Assembly: GCF_001421415.1 (NCBI RefSeq)
Contig: NZ_LMKH01000008.1
Coordinates: forward strand, 1 to 48,029
From: Sphingomonas sp. Leaf208
GTDB lineage: Bacteria; Pseudomonadota; Alphaproteobacteria; Sphingomonadales; Sphingomonadaceae
Direction: 5' to 3'
Length of the DNA stretch: 48,029 nt
The position numbers were made by a program, and so were the translations under genes. The notes under the pieces are model-generated. The model was not told where the DNA came from. It ran no database searches and saw nothing but the letters and a program-made list of their open reading frames with translations. Shown in pieces: positions 25,762 to 34,232 of this stretch. The number at the start of each line of letters is the position of its first letter. Within the stretch, counting starts at the first letter, position 1.

Positions 25762-26997
25762 TCAGGCCGCGATGATGGTGGTGGTCTCGATATTGCCGCG
25801 CATGAACCCGCCTGGGTTCCAGATCGGCTTCATCGGCTGAGCGACACCGTTGGCGTTCCAGCAGCGCACCATGATGGGGTTGGGACCGCGCCTAAGCGGC
25901 ACGCGACCATCCCAGCGCCGGAAGCTATACTTGCCCTCGTCCGCTCCGAGCGTCGTCCTGTACCAGGTGCGGCCACCATCGGATGAGACATCGACCTTGG
26001 CGACGCCGCAGTCGCCGCCCATCGCGATCCCGCCAACCGGGATGGACGCTTCATAGGCGATCGCCTGGCCATCCGGCAGGCTGGTCATCCAGCTGCGCGG
26101 GATCATGCGATTGATCGGCACGGTCGGGAAGTCCTTGGCACCGGGCGCGACATTCGCGCCGGGTGTCGCCGGTATCTTGTAGGCCTTGGCCATCCAATAC
26201 TGGTCGTCAGGGCCGGGCAGCACCTCGATCGCGTTCAGCATCTTGACCCAGTAGGTCGAATACCAGCCCGGGACGATCAGCCGGCAGGGAAAGCCGTTGA
26301 GGAGCGGCAGCTGCTCGCCGTTCATGCCGAAGGCGATCATCACTTCGCCGTCGCGGGCATGGTCGATGTCGAGCGCCTTCTCGAAGTCAGGGGCGCCCGC
26401 CACAACCGGCTGATCGAGCGCGCCGAAGCGCACCTGTACCGCGCCTGCCTTGACCCCCGCGAGGTTCAGCACGTCGCGCAGGCGCACGCCGAGCCATTTG
26501 GCATTGCCCATCGCGCCGTTGCCCCATTGCGCGCCGGCGACCCGGGGCTGGAACAGCCCACGGCTGTTGCCCGAACACTGGTTGATCGCCGCCATCTCGA
26601 CCCGCGGCAGGCGCAGCAGTTGGGCAAGGCTGATCGACAGCGGTCGGTTGACGTGGCCGAAGACGTTGAGGCGGAAGCTCTCGACGTCGATCGAGGTTGG
26701 AATGTCGGCCCAGTGCCAGCGAACGAAGAACTGGTCGTTGGGCGTGAACACCGACTTGTCGAACACGTCCATCGGCGTCTCCAACAGCGGAGGATGGATG
26801 CGTTGAAGGATCATGCTGCCCTTGCCAGGAAAGGCGCTGGTCATCGGCCGCTCGGCATTGCCGCCAGGCAGCTTCAGGTCGACGAGCTGCTGCGCCAGCG
26901 CAGGTGCTGCGGCAAGGCCGGCGGTGCCGAGCGCCGTACGCCTGAGAAAGCGGCGACGGCTGGTTTTACTCGCCAGCGCGGCGTCAAAATTGTCCAT
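25762..26997 (-). CDS. sorA: Periplasmic sulfite dehydrogenase, molybdenum subunit (SorA-like)
   Basis: A 411-residue sulfite-oxidase-fold enzyme. The N-terminus has a twin-arginine signal ('SRRRFLRRTALGTAGLAAAPALA'), so it is exported folded with its cofactor. The molybdenum-ligand Cys141 lies in 'AAINQCSGNSRG', followed by 'KWLGVRLRDVL', 'GFPCRLIVPGWYSTYWVK' and a C-terminal dimerisation domain ('VDVSSDGGRTWYRT'). It oxidises sulfite to sulfate and passes electrons to the SorB cytochrome. ATG 26997 was chosen because the Tat signal begins there; the open frame upstream is a shadow of the permease gene. Confidence 0.92.
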   Translation of the reverse strand: MDNFDAALASKTSRRRFLRRTALGTAGLAAAPALAQQLVDLKLPGGNAERPMTSAFPGKGSMILQRIHPPLLETPMDVFDKSVFTPNDQFFVRWHWADIPTSIDVESFRLNVFGHVNRPLSISLAQLLRLPRVEMAAINQCSGNSRGLFQPRVAGAQWGNGAMGNAKWLGVRLRDVLNLAGVKAGAVQVRFGALDQPVVAGAPDFEKALDIDHARDGEVMIAFGMNGEQLPLLNGFPCRLIVPGWYSTYWVKMLNAIEVLPGPDDQYWMAKAYKIPATPGANVAPGAKDFPTVPINRMIPRSWMTSLPDGQAIAYEASIPVGGIAMGGDCGVAKVDVSSDGGRTWYRTTLGADEGKYSFRRWDGRVPLRRGPNPIMVRCWNANGVAQPMKPIWNPGGFMRGNIETTTIIAA

Positions 26998-27086
26998 GAC
27001 AAGGCTCTCCTGTGGCCAGCCACGCTGGCGGATCGAAGCGGCGTTCTGCAAGTGATCGGACCGACTGATCCGATCATCAGGGTGGA

Positions 27087-28238
27087 TCAGTTCGGGGTAG
27101 CGATGCAGGGCGAGACGAACAGGTTGCCGCGCCATGCTCCGGCGAGCGTCTTGGCACCGACCAGCAGCCACATCGCCGCGAGCGCGATCGTCAGCACCGT
27201 GCCGACGATACCGAAGAAGCCGAGGTTCAGCGTCGTACCGAGGCGGAAGGTGGCGACGGTGTAGACGCCGAGCGGGAAGGTATAGCCCCACCAGCCAAGG
27301 TTGAATGGGACGCCGGCGCGCCAGTAGCGGATGGTGATGAGCGTCGCGAGCGCCAGCCACCACAGGCCGAAACCCCACAGGCAGAGCCCGACGACGACGC
27401 CGATCCCTTGCGCGACGGTACCGACATCGACCAGCCCGTGCGCCGCGAGGATCGCCGGCGCATCCGCCCCAAGCACCAGCATACCCAGCGCCCCGGTGCC
27501 GATCGGCCCCAGCGCGAGCCAGGATGATGCCGCCATGCTCTCGTGCGGGAGCTTGTGGAGCGCCATGCGCAGGATCAGGATAGCGAGGATGCCAAACGCG
27601 ACCGGCACCGAATAGGCCCACAGCACATACGAGGTCGCGAGCGTCACGATCTGCGCGTGGGGATCGACCAGATGCGGCGCGAGCAGCCCGCCGCTGGCAC
27701 CCGCCACTTCCGCTGCGACGACCGGCAGCAGCCATACCGCGGTCATGCCGTCCAGGCTGTGCTCGTGGCGGGTAAACATCAGGTAGGGGATCAACACGCC
27801 GCAGGCGAGCGACATGGCGACGTCGATCCACCACAGGACGTGTGCGACCGGCACGATGCCGTTACCGAACCGCACGATCCCGAAGGCGAGGCATCCGTTG
27901 ATGATCGTCGCCAAGCCCATCGGAATGGTCCCGATGAACATCGACACGGTGTTGTGGCCGAAGATGCGCCGTGCCTCATGCCCGAACATCGCCCAGCGCG
28001 CGCCATAGAGACCGGCGAACAGGATGAAGAGCGCGATGTTGAAGAACCACAACACCTCGCCAATCGGTTTGAGCGCGGGGCCGATGCCGGGCACCTGCGG
28101 CAGCGCGAGAGCGAGGATGCCGGTGCCCATGGTCGCGGCGAACCAGTTGGGCGTGAACTGGCGGATCATCTCGCGCGGATGGTCGAGCCGGCTGAGCGGC
28201 TTGAGGCCGGTCAGGACCGGAGGTGTTTTGGCAGTCAT
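27087..28238 (-). CDS. TDT-family permease (TehA/sulfite exporter-like)
   Basis: A 383-residue membrane protein with about ten helices of the tellurite-resistance/dicarboxylate transporter family. Typical stretches are 'FTPNWFAATMGTGILALAL', 'WWIDVAMSLACGVLIPYLMF' and the terminal 'GWWGYTFPLGVYTVATFRLG'. The family includes TehA and the fungal sulfite exporter Ssu1. Between a SorAB pair and a LysR regulator, sulfite export is the most likely role, inferred from context. It overlaps the LysR stop by 4 bp and precedes sorA by 89 bp. Confidence 0.87.
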   Translation of the reverse strand: MTAKTPPVLTGLKPLSRLDHPREMIRQFTPNWFAATMGTGILALALPQVPGIGPALKPIGEVLWFFNIALFILFAGLYGARWAMFGHEARRIFGHNTVSMFIGTIPMGLATIINGCLAFGIVRFGNGIVPVAHVLWWIDVAMSLACGVLIPYLMFTRHEHSLDGMTAVWLLPVVAAEVAGASGGLLAPHLVDPHAQIVTLATSYVLWAYSVPVAFGILAILILRMALHKLPHESMAASSWLALGPIGTGALGMLVLGADAPAILAAHGLVDVGTVAQGIGVVVGLCLWGFGLWWLALATLITIRYWRAGVPFNLGWWGYTFPLGVYTVATFRLGTTLNLGFFGIVGTVLTIALAAMWLLVGAKTLAGAWRGNLFVSPCIATPN

Positions 28239-29107
28239 GCGACCTGCTCCTTGATAAGGTCCGTCAGCGCGTCCGCCGCGCGGGTGCGATAGCGTTCCTT
28301 GTGGCGCAGCGCGTGGAAGGCGCGATCGGGCAGCCCCAGCGGCAGCTCGACCAGATCGCCCGCCTTCAACGCACGAGCGACGACCAATCGCGACAATACG
28401 GCGACGCCGGCACCGGCCTCGACCGCGGTACGCACCGCCTCGTTGGACGGCAGCGTCATCGCTACCGTCAGCTGGGCCGGATCAAACCCGCGCGTTCGCA
28501 GCACGTCCTCGAAGGTCGAGCGCGTGCCCGAACCCTGCTCGCGGACGATCCAGCGTTCAGCGCGAAGCCAGTCCTCGTCGACGCGCCCGGCGTCCTCACG
28601 GCCGACCAGCACCATCGGGTCACGCCCGACATTCCAGAGGGCGAGCGCCGGTTCGTCCACCTCGCCCTCGACGAAACCGAGCTCCGCCGCGCCGCTCAGG
28701 ATCTGCGCTGCCGCACCTTCGGTGTTGTCGATCGCCAGTTCGACCGCGATCTGCGGGTGGCGTTCGTGGAAGGCGGCGAGCTTTGCCGGCAACCAGTAGC
28801 TCGCGATCGTCTGGCTTGCGACGATCCGCAACGAACCACGGGCAAGCCCGGCATAGTCCGCCAGCATCGTCTCGGCATGCGCTGCCCGCCCCAGCACCGC
28901 GCGCGCTTCCTCCAGAAAGCCGCGGCCTGCTTCGGTCAGCTGGATGCCACGCCCGACACGGTGAAACAGAGGAACCCCGTAGCGCGCCTCCAGAGCCGCG
29001 ACCGCGCCGGACGCAGCAGACTGCGTGACGTTCAGCGCCTCCGCTGCCTTGGTGACGTGTTCGCGCTCGGCGACACCGACAAAGATTCTGAGCTGCTCCA
29101 AGGTCAT
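28235..29107 (-). CDS. LysR-family regulator of the sulfite module
   Basis: A 290-residue LysR regulator. The winged helix is at the N-terminus ('MTLEQLRIFVGVAEREHVTKAAEALNVTQSAASGAVAALEARYG') and a two-lobed effector domain follows. It resembles the CysB/YeiE-type group, one member of which responds to sulfite, but the specific ligand is inferred. It heads the LysR-TDT-sorA-sorB run and faces the sulfite-oxidase-like gene. The start is ATG 29107; the longer frame adds 12 unlikely residues. Confidence 0.88.
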   Translation of the reverse strand: MTLEQLRIFVGVAEREHVTKAAEALNVTQSAASGAVAALEARYGVPLFHRVGRGIQLTEAGRGFLEEARAVLGRAAHAETMLADYAGLARGSLRIVASQTIASYWLPAKLAAFHERHPQIAVELAIDNTEGAAAQILSGAAELGFVEGEVDEPALALWNVGRDPMVLVGREDAGRVDEDWLRAERWIVREQGSGTRSTFEDVLRTRGFDPAQLTVAMTLPSNEAVRTAVEAGAGVAVLSRLVVARALKAGDLVELPLGLPDRAFHALRHKERYRTRAADALTDLIKEQVA

Positions 29108-29204
29108 GCAGCTTATATCGCGCACTCTGATCGATACGACCAACCGTTTGATCTGTTTATTTCAATCTGGATACCGGAACGATCGGTAATCCTTCGTCTG
29201 CGAT

Positions 29205-29217
29205 AGTCTTGAAGACT
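29205..29217. promoter_or_regulatory. Palindrome in the LysR divergent promoter
   Basis: AGTCTT-G-AAGACT, perfect 6-bp arms, lies between the divergent LysR and sulfite-oxidase-like genes. It is a plausible LysR binding site. Confidence 0.4.
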
Positions 29218-29253
29218 TGAAGCGATCCGCGCGCTTGCGGCGTTGGTTCGTCC

Positions 29254-30321
29254 ATGACTGATATGATCGAGCGCAAATCCGAGCCCTACAACGCCGAGCC
29301 GACGCCCGGCGCGCTGATCGAGCGGTTCCTGACGCCGCAGGCGCTGTTCTACGTGCGCAGCCATGGTGCGGTGCCTGATCTGCCTGCCGATCACCGGATC
29401 GAGGTCAGCGGGATGAGCATGGAAAGACGCTCCTTCTCGGTGGAGGAATTGAAGAGCGCGTTGGCCACGCGGACGGTGACGGCAGTTCTCCAGTGCGCCG
29501 GCAACCGGCGCACGGATCTCCAGCCGGTCGCAAAAACGTCCGGCGACCCCTGGGACGTGGGAGCGATCGGCAATGCGGAATGGACCGGCGTACGACTGTC
29601 CGACCTACTGGATGCCGTCGGTGCGCCGGATGCGTCCGACCTGTTTGTGGCGTTCACCGGCGCGGACGAGGTGGACGTCGAAGGCGAGGAAGCATTGTTC
29701 GGGGTCTCGATCGCCATGGACAAGGCGCGGCAACCCGACGTCCTCATTGCCTGGGCGATGAACGGCGAGCCGCTGACGCCCGAACACGGCGCACCGCTCC
29801 GCATGGTGGTGCCGGGCTATGCCGGGGTGCGGAGCGCCAAATGGCTGACACGGATCGAGGTGCGCGACACGCCATCCGACGCACCGATCCAGGCGCACGA
29901 CTACAAGCTCTTTCCTGCCGATGTGACGAGCGACACCGTCGACTGGAGCCAGGGTCTGACCATCAATGCCATGCCGCTCAACGCCGCGATCTGCGTGCCC
30001 GGCTCTGGCGAAAGCCTGCCGGCCGGGGAGGTGCGGATCGAGGGCTATGCCATCGCCTATGATCGCCGCGTCTCTCGGGTCGAAGTGTCGATAAACGGTG
30101 GTCGCGACTGGCAACAGGCGACGTTCACCGATGATCCGGAGGCGCACTGGGGTTGGCGGCGCTGGACCCTCGACGCCACGCTCGTCAAGGGGCGCCAGCA
30201 CCTTGTCGTGCGCGCCTTCGACGAGACTGGACAGGGTCAGCCCGAGCGGCCGGATACGATGTGGAACTTCGCCGGCTATCTGTGCACCGCCTGGCATCAT
30301 GTGCACGTGCTGGTCGAATGA
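29254..30321 (+). CDS. Cytoplasmic sulfite-oxidase-family molybdoenzyme
   Basis: A 355-residue sulfite-oxidase-fold protein without any signal peptide, so it stays in the cytoplasm. The molybdenum-ligand Cys81 is in 'LQCAGNRRTDL'. The segments 'GAIGNAEWTGVRLSDLLDAVG' and 'GAPLRMVVPGYAGVRSAKWLTRIEV' match the plant/animal SUOX core. A dimerisation domain follows ('VEVSINGGRDWQQAT'). It is a second sulfite oxidiser, separate in class from SorA, and may use O2 like plant SO since no haem partner is adjacent. It is divergent from LysR, and its stop overlaps the MgtC start by 4 bp. Confidence 0.88.
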   Translation: MTDMIERKSEPYNAEPTPGALIERFLTPQALFYVRSHGAVPDLPADHRIEVSGMSMERRSFSVEELKSALATRTVTAVLQCAGNRRTDLQPVAKTSGDPWDVGAIGNAEWTGVRLSDLLDAVGAPDASDLFVAFTGADEVDVEGEEALFGVSIAMDKARQPDVLIAWAMNGEPLTPEHGAPLRMVVPGYAGVRSAKWLTRIEVRDTPSDAPIQAHDYKLFPADVTSDTVDWSQGLTINAMPLNAAICVPGSGESLPAGEVRIEGYAIAYDRRVSRVEVSINGGRDWQQATFTDDPEAHWGWRRWTLDATLVKGRQHLVVRAFDETGQGQPERPDTMWNFAGYLCTAWHHVHVLVE

Positions 30322-30830
30322 TCGAAGCATCAGCGGCATCGGACCTCGGCTTTTGGATCGACGCGATCGGGCGGCTGGTGGTGGCGACCGCGGCTGGGAT
30401 GGTGCTCGGCTGGGAACGCTCGCGCGAGAACCGGCAGATCATGGGCTTGCGGACGCTGAGCCTCGTCGGTCTGGCGAGCTGCATCGCCGTGCAGGCGATC
30501 GTGCACAGTGGCTTGCCGAATGTGAACGCCGATGCCGCAGGGCGGGCGATGCAGGGCATTTTGTCTGGCGTCGGTTTCATCGGTGCCGGTGCGGTGCTGC
30601 GGGTCGGCCAAGGTCAGGAAGTGCATGGACTGGCGACCGCCGCGTGCATCTGGGTGACAGCCACGATCGGCGCGGCAGCAGGGTTGGCGGTGTGGCCGCT
30701 CATCATCGGCGGGTTGAGCCTTGCGATGCTCGTACTGTTCGTCGGCGCTCCGCTCGAACGTCGCATTCGCGAGCGGGCCAGGCTGACTCCGGCAGAGGCC
30801 GACCGGAAGGATGCCGAGCGCAAGCCGTGA
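30318..30830 (+). CDS. MgtC/SapB-family membrane protein
   Basis: A 170-residue MgtC-family protein with about four or five membrane helices. It has the conserved 'GMVLGWERSRENR', 'GLRTLSLVGLAS' and 'GVGFIGAGAVLR', plus 'GLATAACIWVTATIGAAAGL'. It lacks the C-terminal domain of Salmonella MgtC, as most family members do. The role is uncertain: ATPase modulation, Mg2+ homeostasis or acid tolerance have been reported for relatives. It is translationally coupled to the sulfite-oxidase-like gene (ATGA). Confidence 0.88.
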   Translation: MIEASAASDLGFWIDAIGRLVVATAAGMVLGWERSRENRQIMGLRTLSLVGLASCIAVQAIVHSGLPNVNADAAGRAMQGILSGVGFIGAGAVLRVGQGQEVHGLATAACIWVTATIGAAAGLAVWPLIIGGLSLAMLVLFVGAPLERRIRERARLTPAEADRKDAERKP

Positions 30831-30880
30831 TCCCGCTGGTCCGCCCAGTGCCTGTCGCGCTGAGAACCGGCCACGCGCTA

Positions 30881-31651
30881 TCAGGACACAAGCGCCGCAT
30901 CGGCCTGGCGCCGGACCTCGTTGGCGATCGGATGCAGCTCGGCAGCGGGGCGCTCCCCCACCACACTATAGCCGATCCCGTCGACCGCCCATGTGACCCG
31001 GCCCATGGTCCCGCTGGACGTGCTGGTCATGCTTGCGCTCTTGTCGATTTGCATGGGCCTCGTCAGCACCGCGAGCTTCGACGCTTGCGGTCCATCATAG
31101 AGGAGCAGCGCCGCAGGGCCGTGGGGCGTCGCGACCAATCGCCCCCCGCCATAGCGGTAACCCGCTGTGCTAAGGTCCGGGATGGTCACGCGCTCACCCA
31201 ATCGGCTGGAGGTCCACCGGATCAGCATGGCGCGCTGGTCGGGGCCGATTTCCGCCGGTCGGATCCGGTCGGCGGCATAGACACGGAAATTGTCGCTCGC
31301 CTCATTGGCCAGCGCCGCGATGCCCGCGTGGGGTTCGCCGCTCCACCGCGCGCTCGACCAACCACCGCCAAATCCGACCGCCAGCAGAAGCGACGCGGCG
31401 ATGGCGAGTTGCCAAGGCGGTTGGCGTTGCCGTCCCCTGATGGCTGCGACGCGCATCGTCGCCGGGATCGGTTCCTCCGCGATGGGAGCGAACAGGGACG
31501 CAAGGGCTCGCGCCTGCTCCGCCTGCTCCCGCAAACGGGCATGCACGTCCGGCTGGCCTTCAAGGTAAGCGTCGACCAGACGCTGCCGCTCGGGCGACAG
31601 CCTGCCATCGATCCACGCGGCCAGATCGTCTTCTCCGATCGGGCTGGTCAT
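30881..31651 (-). CDS. Transmembrane anti-sigma factor
   Basis: A 256-residue protein with an N-terminal cytoplasmic sigma-binding domain ('MTSPIGEDDLAAWIDGRLSPERQRLVDAYL'), one membrane helix ('QLAIAASLLLAVGFGGGWSS') and a periplasmic domain. It lacks the HxxxCxxC zinc motif of ZAS proteins. It overlaps the ECF sigma gene by 4 bp, the usual linkage for cognate pairs. It would hold the sigma factor inactive until a periplasmic signal arrives. Confidence 0.82.
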   Translation of the reverse strand: MTSPIGEDDLAAWIDGRLSPERQRLVDAYLEGQPDVHARLREQAEQARALASLFAPIAEEPIPATMRVAAIRGRQRQPPWQLAIAASLLLAVGFGGGWSSARWSGEPHAGIAALANEASDNFRVYAADRIRPAEIGPDQRAMLIRWTSSRLGERVTIPDLSTAGYRYGGGRLVATPHGPAALLLYDGPQASKLAVLTRPMQIDKSASMTSTSSGTMGRVTWAVDGIGYSVVGERPAAELHPIANEVRRQADAALVS

Positions 31652-32157
31652 CGAATACTCCTTAATCGTGGCCGTTCATCCTCCTGGAGGAGCGTCGCCA
31701 GACGGTCGCGCCCCCGCGATATGCGCGACATCACCGTTCCCAGCGGCACGCCGACGACGGCAGCGACTTCCCCATATGACAGACCTTCGACGGAAATGAG
31801 GAGCAGCACCGTCCGCTGCTCCTCGGGCAACGCATCAAGTGCGCGCAACAGGTCTCGGTGGTGCAGGCCTGCGTCCTGATCGGCCGGGTGGCCGAGCGCA
31901 GCGTCGTCCACGAGGTGGAGCGGAACCGCCGTACCTCGCCGGCTATGCTGCCGCTGATGGTCGACCAACAGATTGTGCAGGATCGCATAGATCCAGGGGC
32001 GAACCTCCGTCCCGCGTCGTTGCCGCCAGCGCCCGACCGCGCGCTCAAGGCAATCCTGCACCACGTCATCCGCCATCGCCCGATCGCGCAACCACGACCG
32101 GGCATAACGGCGCAGACCGGGGACCAGGGGCTCGATCGCGGCGGCAAGCGGGTCCAT
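31648..32157 (-). CDS. ECF-type RNA polymerase sigma factor
   Basis: A 169-residue extracytoplasmic-function sigma factor. Region 2 is in 'LRRYARSWLRDRAMADDVVQDCLERAVGRW...PWIYAILHNLLVDHQR' and region 4 in 'LDALPEEQRTVLLLISVEGLSYGEVAAVVGVPLGTVMSRISRGRDRL'. It lies in the order DUF305, YVTN, sigma, anti-sigma, with gaps of 1 bp or overlaps. A GGAAT-N16-CGTC element ahead of the first gene fits autoregulation. ATG 32157 was chosen, as the frame upstream overlaps the YVTN gene. Confidence 0.9.
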   Translation of the reverse strand: MDPLAAAIEPLVPGLRRYARSWLRDRAMADDVVQDCLERAVGRWRQRRGTEVRPWIYAILHNLLVDHQRQHSRRGTAVPLHLVDDAALGHPADQDAGLHHRDLLRALDALPEEQRTVLLLISVEGLSYGEVAAVVGVPLGTVMSRISRGRDRLATLLQEDERPRLRSIR

Positions 32158-32158
32158 C

Positions 32159-33598
32159 TCAGTCGCGCTGCACCTGCACGATGCGGCCCGGTGCGCCATT
32201 CACTACCTCGGCGACCGCCAGAAAGCGCCGGGGGGCCGCTGCACTGCCCTGAACGATCTGCCGGATCGGACCCGATGCGTTGACGATCGCCGCACCTGCC
32301 GGATTGCTCATGAAGTTCGCAAGCGGCTCTACCGCACCGCTGCCGTCCGCGTTGGCGGTGAGCACGAGCATATAAGGCTTCTTGGGCTGCAAACCGGTAA
32401 CGGCACTCTGCACGACCTGAATGATGCCCTGGTCGAAGAGGGTAATGCTGCTTGCCGCACCATTGCCTCCAACTGGCCCCATGTTCAGATGCACCGCCTT
32501 GCCTGCCGTACCGAGCGGTTGGAGATTGTCGGTGCCGGGGCCTGTCGGAATAGCGTTCGGCACATAGGCGATCGCCTGCGGTGCCTGTCCGACCGGCACG
32601 GTGGCAACGACCTTGTTGCCGGCGGTGTCGATCGCGGCAAGTTCATCGGCATTCTCCAGCCCGACATAGATGCGCCGGCCGTCGCCCGATGGCCAGACGC
32701 CGTGCGGCATCTTGCCGACCGGGATGGTAGCGACAAGCGCGAAGTCGGACGTGCGGAACACCTTCACCGCGTTTTCCCCGCCCACCGTGACATAGGCGAA
32801 CTGTCCCCTGACCGTGCGGGCGAAGTTGACGTGATTGGTGATCGGTCCGGTATCCAGCACCTTGAGGATCGCGAAAGGCGGCCTGGCATCGAATGCGACC
32901 GTCTTGCCGATGTCCTTCAGCGTGAACCACACCTGCTTGCCGTCCGGCGTCGCGGCGATGTTGGGACAGAACGGACTCGGCTGCGCCACCTGTCCGACCT
33001 GCGCGTGGGTCGAGACATCGAACACGGCCAGCACCGGATTGAACGAGGAACAGACATAGCCGTATCGGCCATCGGGAGAGAAGATCGTCATGCCCGGACC
33101 ACCGGGCGTCTTGATGCGACCGGTCTCCTTGTACGTCGTGGGGTCGAGCACGGCGATGTAATCCTCGCCGCGTACCGTAACCCACACCTCCTTGCCGTCC
33201 GGCGTGAAGAACGCCTCATGCGGGCTGCGCCCGACATAGGTCGTGTGCTTGACGGTGTTGGTGGCGGTGTCGATCCACGACACGGCGTTGGATCCGATCG
33301 ACACGACCGCCAGTGTTTTCCCGTCCGGCGAGAAGCCGAGGCCGTGAACCAGCACCTGCCCCTTGTAGAGCGGGGAAAAATTCATCGGCTGCGGATCGCC
33401 GAGCTTGATGACGCCGAGCAACCTGTTGTCGGCCGGGTCCGTCACCGACACCGTGTTGGAGAATTGTTCGGATGCATAGACGCGGTCGCGGTGGCTGACA
33501 GGCACGTCCTTGGCGTTCCACGGCGCCTGCTGGGCCATGGCAATGCCCGGTGCGGCGCTCATCAGCAAGGCGGCCGAGCGCAGGAAGGTCGGGATCAT
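32159..33598 (-). CDS. Periplasmic YVTN-type beta-propeller protein
   Basis: A 479-residue exported protein with a Sec signal ('MIPTFLRSAALLMSAAPGIAMAQ'). The bulk is a seven-bladed-type propeller with repeated YVTN-like units such as 'NTVSVTDPADNRLLGVIKLG', 'DYIAVLDPTTYKETGRI' and 'RIYVGLENADELAAIDTAGNKVVATVPVG'. No catalytic residues are identifiable; propellers of this type bind proteins, metals or redox partners. It is encoded between a DUF305 protein and an ECF sigma/anti-sigma pair with 1-bp gaps, so it belongs to that regulon. Confidence 0.85.
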   Translation of the reverse strand: MIPTFLRSAALLMSAAPGIAMAQQAPWNAKDVPVSHRDRVYASEQFSNTVSVTDPADNRLLGVIKLGDPQPMNFSPLYKGQVLVHGLGFSPDGKTLAVVSIGSNAVSWIDTATNTVKHTTYVGRSPHEAFFTPDGKEVWVTVRGEDYIAVLDPTTYKETGRIKTPGGPGMTIFSPDGRYGYVCSSFNPVLAVFDVSTHAQVGQVAQPSPFCPNIAATPDGKQVWFTLKDIGKTVAFDARPPFAILKVLDTGPITNHVNFARTVRGQFAYVTVGGENAVKVFRTSDFALVATIPVGKMPHGVWPSGDGRRIYVGLENADELAAIDTAGNKVVATVPVGQAPQAIAYVPNAIPTGPGTDNLQPLGTAGKAVHLNMGPVGGNGAASSITLFDQGIIQVVQSAVTGLQPKKPYMLVLTANADGSGAVEPLANFMSNPAGAAIVNASGPIRQIVQGSAAAPRRFLAVAEVVNGAPGRIVQVQRD

Positions 33599-33599
33599 G

Positions 33600-33983
33600 T
33601 CAGTGCTCCATATGGCTGTGGTGGTCGCCGCCCTGCGTCGGGGCTGGCGTCGAAGGGGGTAGCGGCTGACCGATCGCCAACTTCATGGCGGCGATCTCCT
33701 GCTGCTGATCGATGATGATCTCCTGCGCAATGCGCTTGAGCTGCTCGTTATGGCCGTAGCGCAGCTCTGCCACCGCCATATCAATGGCGCCCTGGTGATG
33801 CGGAAGCATCATTGCGACGAAGTCGCGGTCGACGTCGCCGGACGGCTTGACCATCATGCCCGCCATCATCCGGTCCATCGCGGCAGATACCATGCTGGCG
33901 TAGCCATCGGCGGGGGCGGCCGCGACTGCGCCGGTGAGCATGGCCGAAGCAGTCAGACCCAGCATCCAATTTCGTCTACGCAT
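33600..33983 (-). CDS. DUF305 exported four-helix protein (CopM-like)
   Basis: A 127-residue exported protein of the DUF305 family. It has a signal peptide ('MRRRNWMLGLTASAMLTGAVAAAPA') and the family core 'DVDRDFVAMMLPHHQGAIDMAVAELRYG', with the conserved HHQ, and 'AQEIIIDQQQEIAAMK'. It is rich in Met and ends in 'GGDHHSHMEH', suggesting Cu or other soft-metal binding. ATG 33983 gives a sensible leader from the predicted ECF promoter and has GGAGG before it; ATG 33998 is possible. It is the first gene of the ECF operon. Confidence 0.83.
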   Translation of the reverse strand: MRRRNWMLGLTASAMLTGAVAAAPADGYASMVSAAMDRMMAGMMVKPSGDVDRDFVAMMLPHHQGAIDMAVAELRYGHNEQLKRIAQEIIIDQQQEIAAMKLAIGQPLPPSTPAPTQGGDHHSHMEH

Positions 33984-34012
33984 AAGCCTCCGGCGCATCA
34001 GTCTCGAAAGCG

Positions 34013-34039
34013 TAGACGACGCCCGTCGGGGTTTATTCC
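34013..34039 (-). promoter_or_regulatory. Putative ECF promoter of the DUF305 operon
   Basis: On the minus strand, GGAAT (34039-34035) and CGTC (34018-34015) are 16 bp apart, matching the common ECF -35/-10 pattern. It lies about 30 bp ahead of the DUF305 start. Confidence 0.5.
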
Positions 34040-34137
34040 ATGGGTGCAGTCATTTTATCGATCTTCACCAAGACATATGGTCCCTTCGCAACCCTGCGGT
34101 TGGTTGACCAGGTCGCCGTCGGACATCATATGCTCGG

Positions 34138-34204
34138 GCACGGCGATGGATTTCCGCCGGGCCATTCGGCCGAACCGCCCTCGCAAGGGCCGATGATTCC
34201 TACC
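34138..34204 (+). ncRNA. Fluoride riboswitch (crcB motif), copy 2
   Basis: Nearly identical to copy 1, with the GGCGATGG...CCGCC and AACCGCCC...GGGC stems and the closing GATGATTCCTACC. GATTCCT (34195-34201) again pairs exactly with AGGAATC (34226-34232) at the ribosome-binding site. Sequence further upstream differs from copy 1, so the duplicated block begins about here. Confidence 0.92.
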
Positions 34205-34232
34205 AAGCGCCGCAAGGCAGCAAGGAGGAATC

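Noticed and set aside
26359..27264. 301-residue plus-strand frame
   Set aside because: Shadow opposite sorA and the permease gene.
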